From JBFXAM01 sp050184295 (GTDB lineage: Bacteria; Planctomycetota; Phycisphaerae; UBA1845; Fen-1342), in assembly GCA_050184295.1 (NCBI GenBank), contig JBFXAM010000097.1, positions 1 to 16,908 of the forward strand: DNA of 16,908 nucleotides, in the 5' to 3' direction. Shown in pieces: positions 15,324 through 16,908 of this stretch (positions are counted from its first letter, which is position 1; every line of letters begins with the position of its first letter). The position numbers and the translations under genes are program-made. The notes beneath the pieces are model-generated. The model was given only the letters and a program-made list of their open reading frames with translations, searched no databases and was not told where the DNA came from.

Positions 15324-15908
15324 TCACGGACTGTCGGGTGAGACAGGAACCGAAGGCTGAGTGGATATAGCTGGTACAACGTTCCCGCCCACTCGATTCG
15401 CGTCCAGAAATTCCGCCAGCCGTCCAGCGTCGCTGCCTCGGTAGTGCGCCAACACTTCTGACACGCAATCATCGGGCGGCGCATTCCACAACTTCGCATA
15501 AATACTCACCGCAAATCCGTGATTGATGTGGAACGAACGAACTGCCCTACCCGGAATCACGATAAGTAACGAGTCTTGGGCAGCGACTACCGTCGTCTCG
15601 TAGGGTGACTGTGCGTGAATAGTCGCGGAGGTATGCCTGTAGTGGTTGAGTGATCCCGAGAAGTGCGAATCCAATGTCGCAATAATCACTAAAAAATTTA
15701 ATGCTTTGTCACAGTACATCCAATTGCCAACCCGATCAACAACCGGTCCATCCGTCGCCCACTTCCACCCCTGATCGCGCTCGCGCCATTCATGGAATAG
15801 GGGCTGCTCCGTGCTCGGCGTTGACACATGTCGAACCCACAATCGTAGCGCGATGAAAGCCACTGTCCACAGTATCAGGAGAATGATCAACCAACGTAAT
15901 AGACTCAT
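15324..15908 (-). CDS. membrane-anchored small protein, putative immunity partner of RHS protein 1
   Basis: The 194-residue product has one N-terminal membrane helix (about 5-27, LLRWLIILLILWTVAFIALRLWV) and then a soluble domain, probably extracytoplasmic or periplasm-facing. The soluble part has no family I recognise (LNFLVIIATLDSHFSG, TTVVAAQDSLLIVIPGR). The ATG at 15908 has AAGGAAG ten bases upstream; a GTG at 15914 is possible. It starts 24 bp after the stop of RHS protein 1. Its base composition is clearly less GC-rich than the RHS cores. The position argues for an immunity protein. The headless RHS core 2 begins just past its stop. Confidence 0.72.
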   Translation of the reverse strand: MSLLRWLIILLILWTVAFIALRLWVRHVSTPSTEQPLFHEWRERDQGWKWATDGPVVDRVGNWMYCDKALNFLVIIATLDSHFSGSLNHYRHTSATIHAQSPYETTVVAAQDSLLIVIPGRAVRSFHINHGFAVSIYAKLWNAPPDDCVSEVLAHYRGSDAGRLAEFLDANRVGGNVVPAISTQPSVPVSPDSP

Positions 15909-15932
15909 GCGCACATCTTCCTTGTTACCGAT

Positions 15933-16908
15933 CTATGGAACCTTGAGTTGGAGTGATGCTACATGGCCGAACAGCGCGTCAGTGTGCGACGACGGACATT
16001 GAGAACAGCCAGCGACAGTGCAACCTACCGGCGTAGAACTGCCAGCGTAACCGGCGCGCGTCCAAGCCACGCGACACCCACTACCGGTTCCCGGTCGCCT
16101 TCTGACGGGATTGGGATCGGAGAAGAGTCGGCCATGCCAGATGCCGTAATACCAGAATCGGTACCCACGAACCTGATCCTCAGCCCATTCAAGCGAGAAT
16201 GCGTCCGCGCTCGCAACATCAGCGTCGAGATTCACCGGCACACCGGCATCGCGCCAGCCTTGCGGATGCACTTCAGTTCTGGTCCGAAGCCATACAATCA
16301 ATGAATCGTGGCATAACCTGTTTGCGCGCCCCCACAGTGCATAATTCACTTCGGCGGCATAGTAACATGCGCCACGAACTTGGACAGTACCTACGCATGA
16401 GCGGGTTCCACAGCCACACTGCTCGAATCCGGTCCACGGTGCATCCAGGTCCGCAGCTTTCGCGAGGTAATGAATGTCCCAGCCAGCCATGGACACCATG
16501 TCTTTGCAGACCTGGAGCTTCTCGTCGGGTAGCAGCTGTTTGTATCTTGAGTCGAACTGATCCAGCAGTGCTGAGAGCCGATCCGTGACGTCAAGGCCGC
16601 AGCGATCACAGTCCTGAAGCCCCACAGGGTCGACGGACTGGCTGGGTCGGTTGTGAACATAACCATACTGTTGGATGGAATCAGGCGATTCGCCGCGGAC
16701 GGAAGCGGCCGGTCTCCGGTGAGACATGGCAGACCGCGCGACCATTGCGCCTTGCTCGCCGATCGGATCTCTGCTTGTCCATCTTCCGATCCTCGGATCA
16801 TACAATCGCTCGCCCCAGTTTCCCCATCCAATCTCGTCATCCCACGGCTTCGTGCTGAAGCGCATGACATTCGTGGTCGCGTAGGGTCCGGCGTCATCGC
16901 GCCAGTCG
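15933..16908 (-). CDS. RHS protein 1, C-terminal end (N-terminus beyond right edge)
   Basis: The frame enters from the right edge as DWRDDAGPYATTNVMRF. It continues through the core tip GWGNWGERLYDPRIGRW, RDPIGEQGAM and QYGYVHNRPSQSVDPVGL. The DPIG and DPVGL motifs mark the end of RHS cores, where related proteins cleave themselves. The variable domain (15933 to about 16618, roughly 228 residues) is cysteine-rich (CDRCG, CGCGTRSC, CTVAGCSQC). It contains VQVRGACYYAAEVNYALWGRANRLC, a VNYxxxG...LC pattern that I recall from other planctomycete-type RHS tails. Enzymatic activity cannot be read from it. A membrane-anchored small protein follows 24 bp downstream. Confidence 0.85.
   Translation of the reverse strand, partial: DWRDDAGPYATTNVMRFSTKPWDDEIGWGNWGERLYDPRIGRWTSRDPIGEQGAMVARSAMSHRRPAASVRGESPDSIQQYGYVHNRPSQSVDPVGLQDCDRCGLDVTDRLSALLDQFDSRYKQLLPDEKLQVCKDMVSMAGWDIHYLAKAADLDAPWTGFEQCGCGTRSCVGTVQVRGACYYAAEVNYALWGRANRLCHDSLIVWLRTRTEVHPQGWRDAGVPVNLDADVASADAFSLEWAEDQVRGYRFWYYGIWHGRLFSDPNPVRRRPGTGSGCRVAWTRAGYAGSSTPVGCTVAGCSQCPSSHTDALFGHVASLQLKVP
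16761..16908 (-). repeat. RHS core-tip repeat, copy in RHS protein 1
   Basis: This is the direct-repeat partner of 12901-13048, spaced exactly 3860 bp apart and about 86% identical by eye. It probably continues beyond the window. Confidence 0.85.

Overview
The window is GC-rich bacterial DNA that most resembles a planctomycete (Planctomycetota, perhaps Phycisphaerae). Three features suggest this: dockerin-like NSFDID / NTFDID calcium repeats inside an RHS protein, a C-terminal CxxCGYDLxG...CxxCG zinc-ribbon tail on a membrane protein, and a small four-cysteine protein next to glutamate dehydrogenase. The assignment is inferred from gene style only; no rRNA gene is present.

Layout. 1-1047 (minus): a small cysteine protein followed by the N-terminal 264 codons of a Glu/Leu-type amino-acid dehydrogenase (gdhA), cut by the left edge. 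A possible sigma-54-like promoter lies upstream. 1291-3791 (minus): a soluble histidine kinase overlapping a sigma-54-activating response regulator, with a TATAAT box and a 12-bp palindrome upstream of the kinase. 3867-4671 (minus): a small membrane protein and a small, probably frameshifted gene. 4841-6740 (plus): the only intact plus-strand gene, a group II intron-like reverse transcriptase. Its leader of about 400 nt carries a 31-nt inverted repeat (28/31 complementary) enclosing several hairpins, and a long bulged hairpin follows the gene. I see no group II intron domain V and no DGR template/variable repeat, so this may be a stand-alone RT plus ncRNA system. 6740-7584: no gene seen, only hairpins. 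7585-10088 (minus): a membrane-anchored transglutaminase-like/SirB1-like protein, a secreted mini-RHS protein (signal peptide joined directly to the tip of an RHS core and a Cys-rich tail), and an overlapping lipoprotein-like gene. 10328-11243: a scrapyard of mobile-element pieces with two visible junctions (about 10450 and 11028). It holds a serine recombinase N-terminus, two small accessory ORFs of the same element, an unrelated ORF start, and the C-terminus of an rve-type transposase. 11561-16908 (minus): an RHS array consisting of the end of one RHS protein with C-terminal domain 1, a membrane-anchored small protein, a second headless RHS core containing two dockerin-like repeats with C-terminal domain 2, and a polytopic membrane protein.

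How it fits together. The kinase and regulator form a two-component pair that could act on sigma-54 promoters, possibly including the one before gdhA. Three times in the window an RHS tip plus a variable C-terminal domain is followed within 0-24 bp, or with overlap, by a small membrane-associated protein. This is the toxin/immunity layout known for polymorphic RHS systems, and an 86%-identical direct repeat of the core tip would allow C-terminal exchange. The RT unit and the RHS array are the two parts most worth follow-up.
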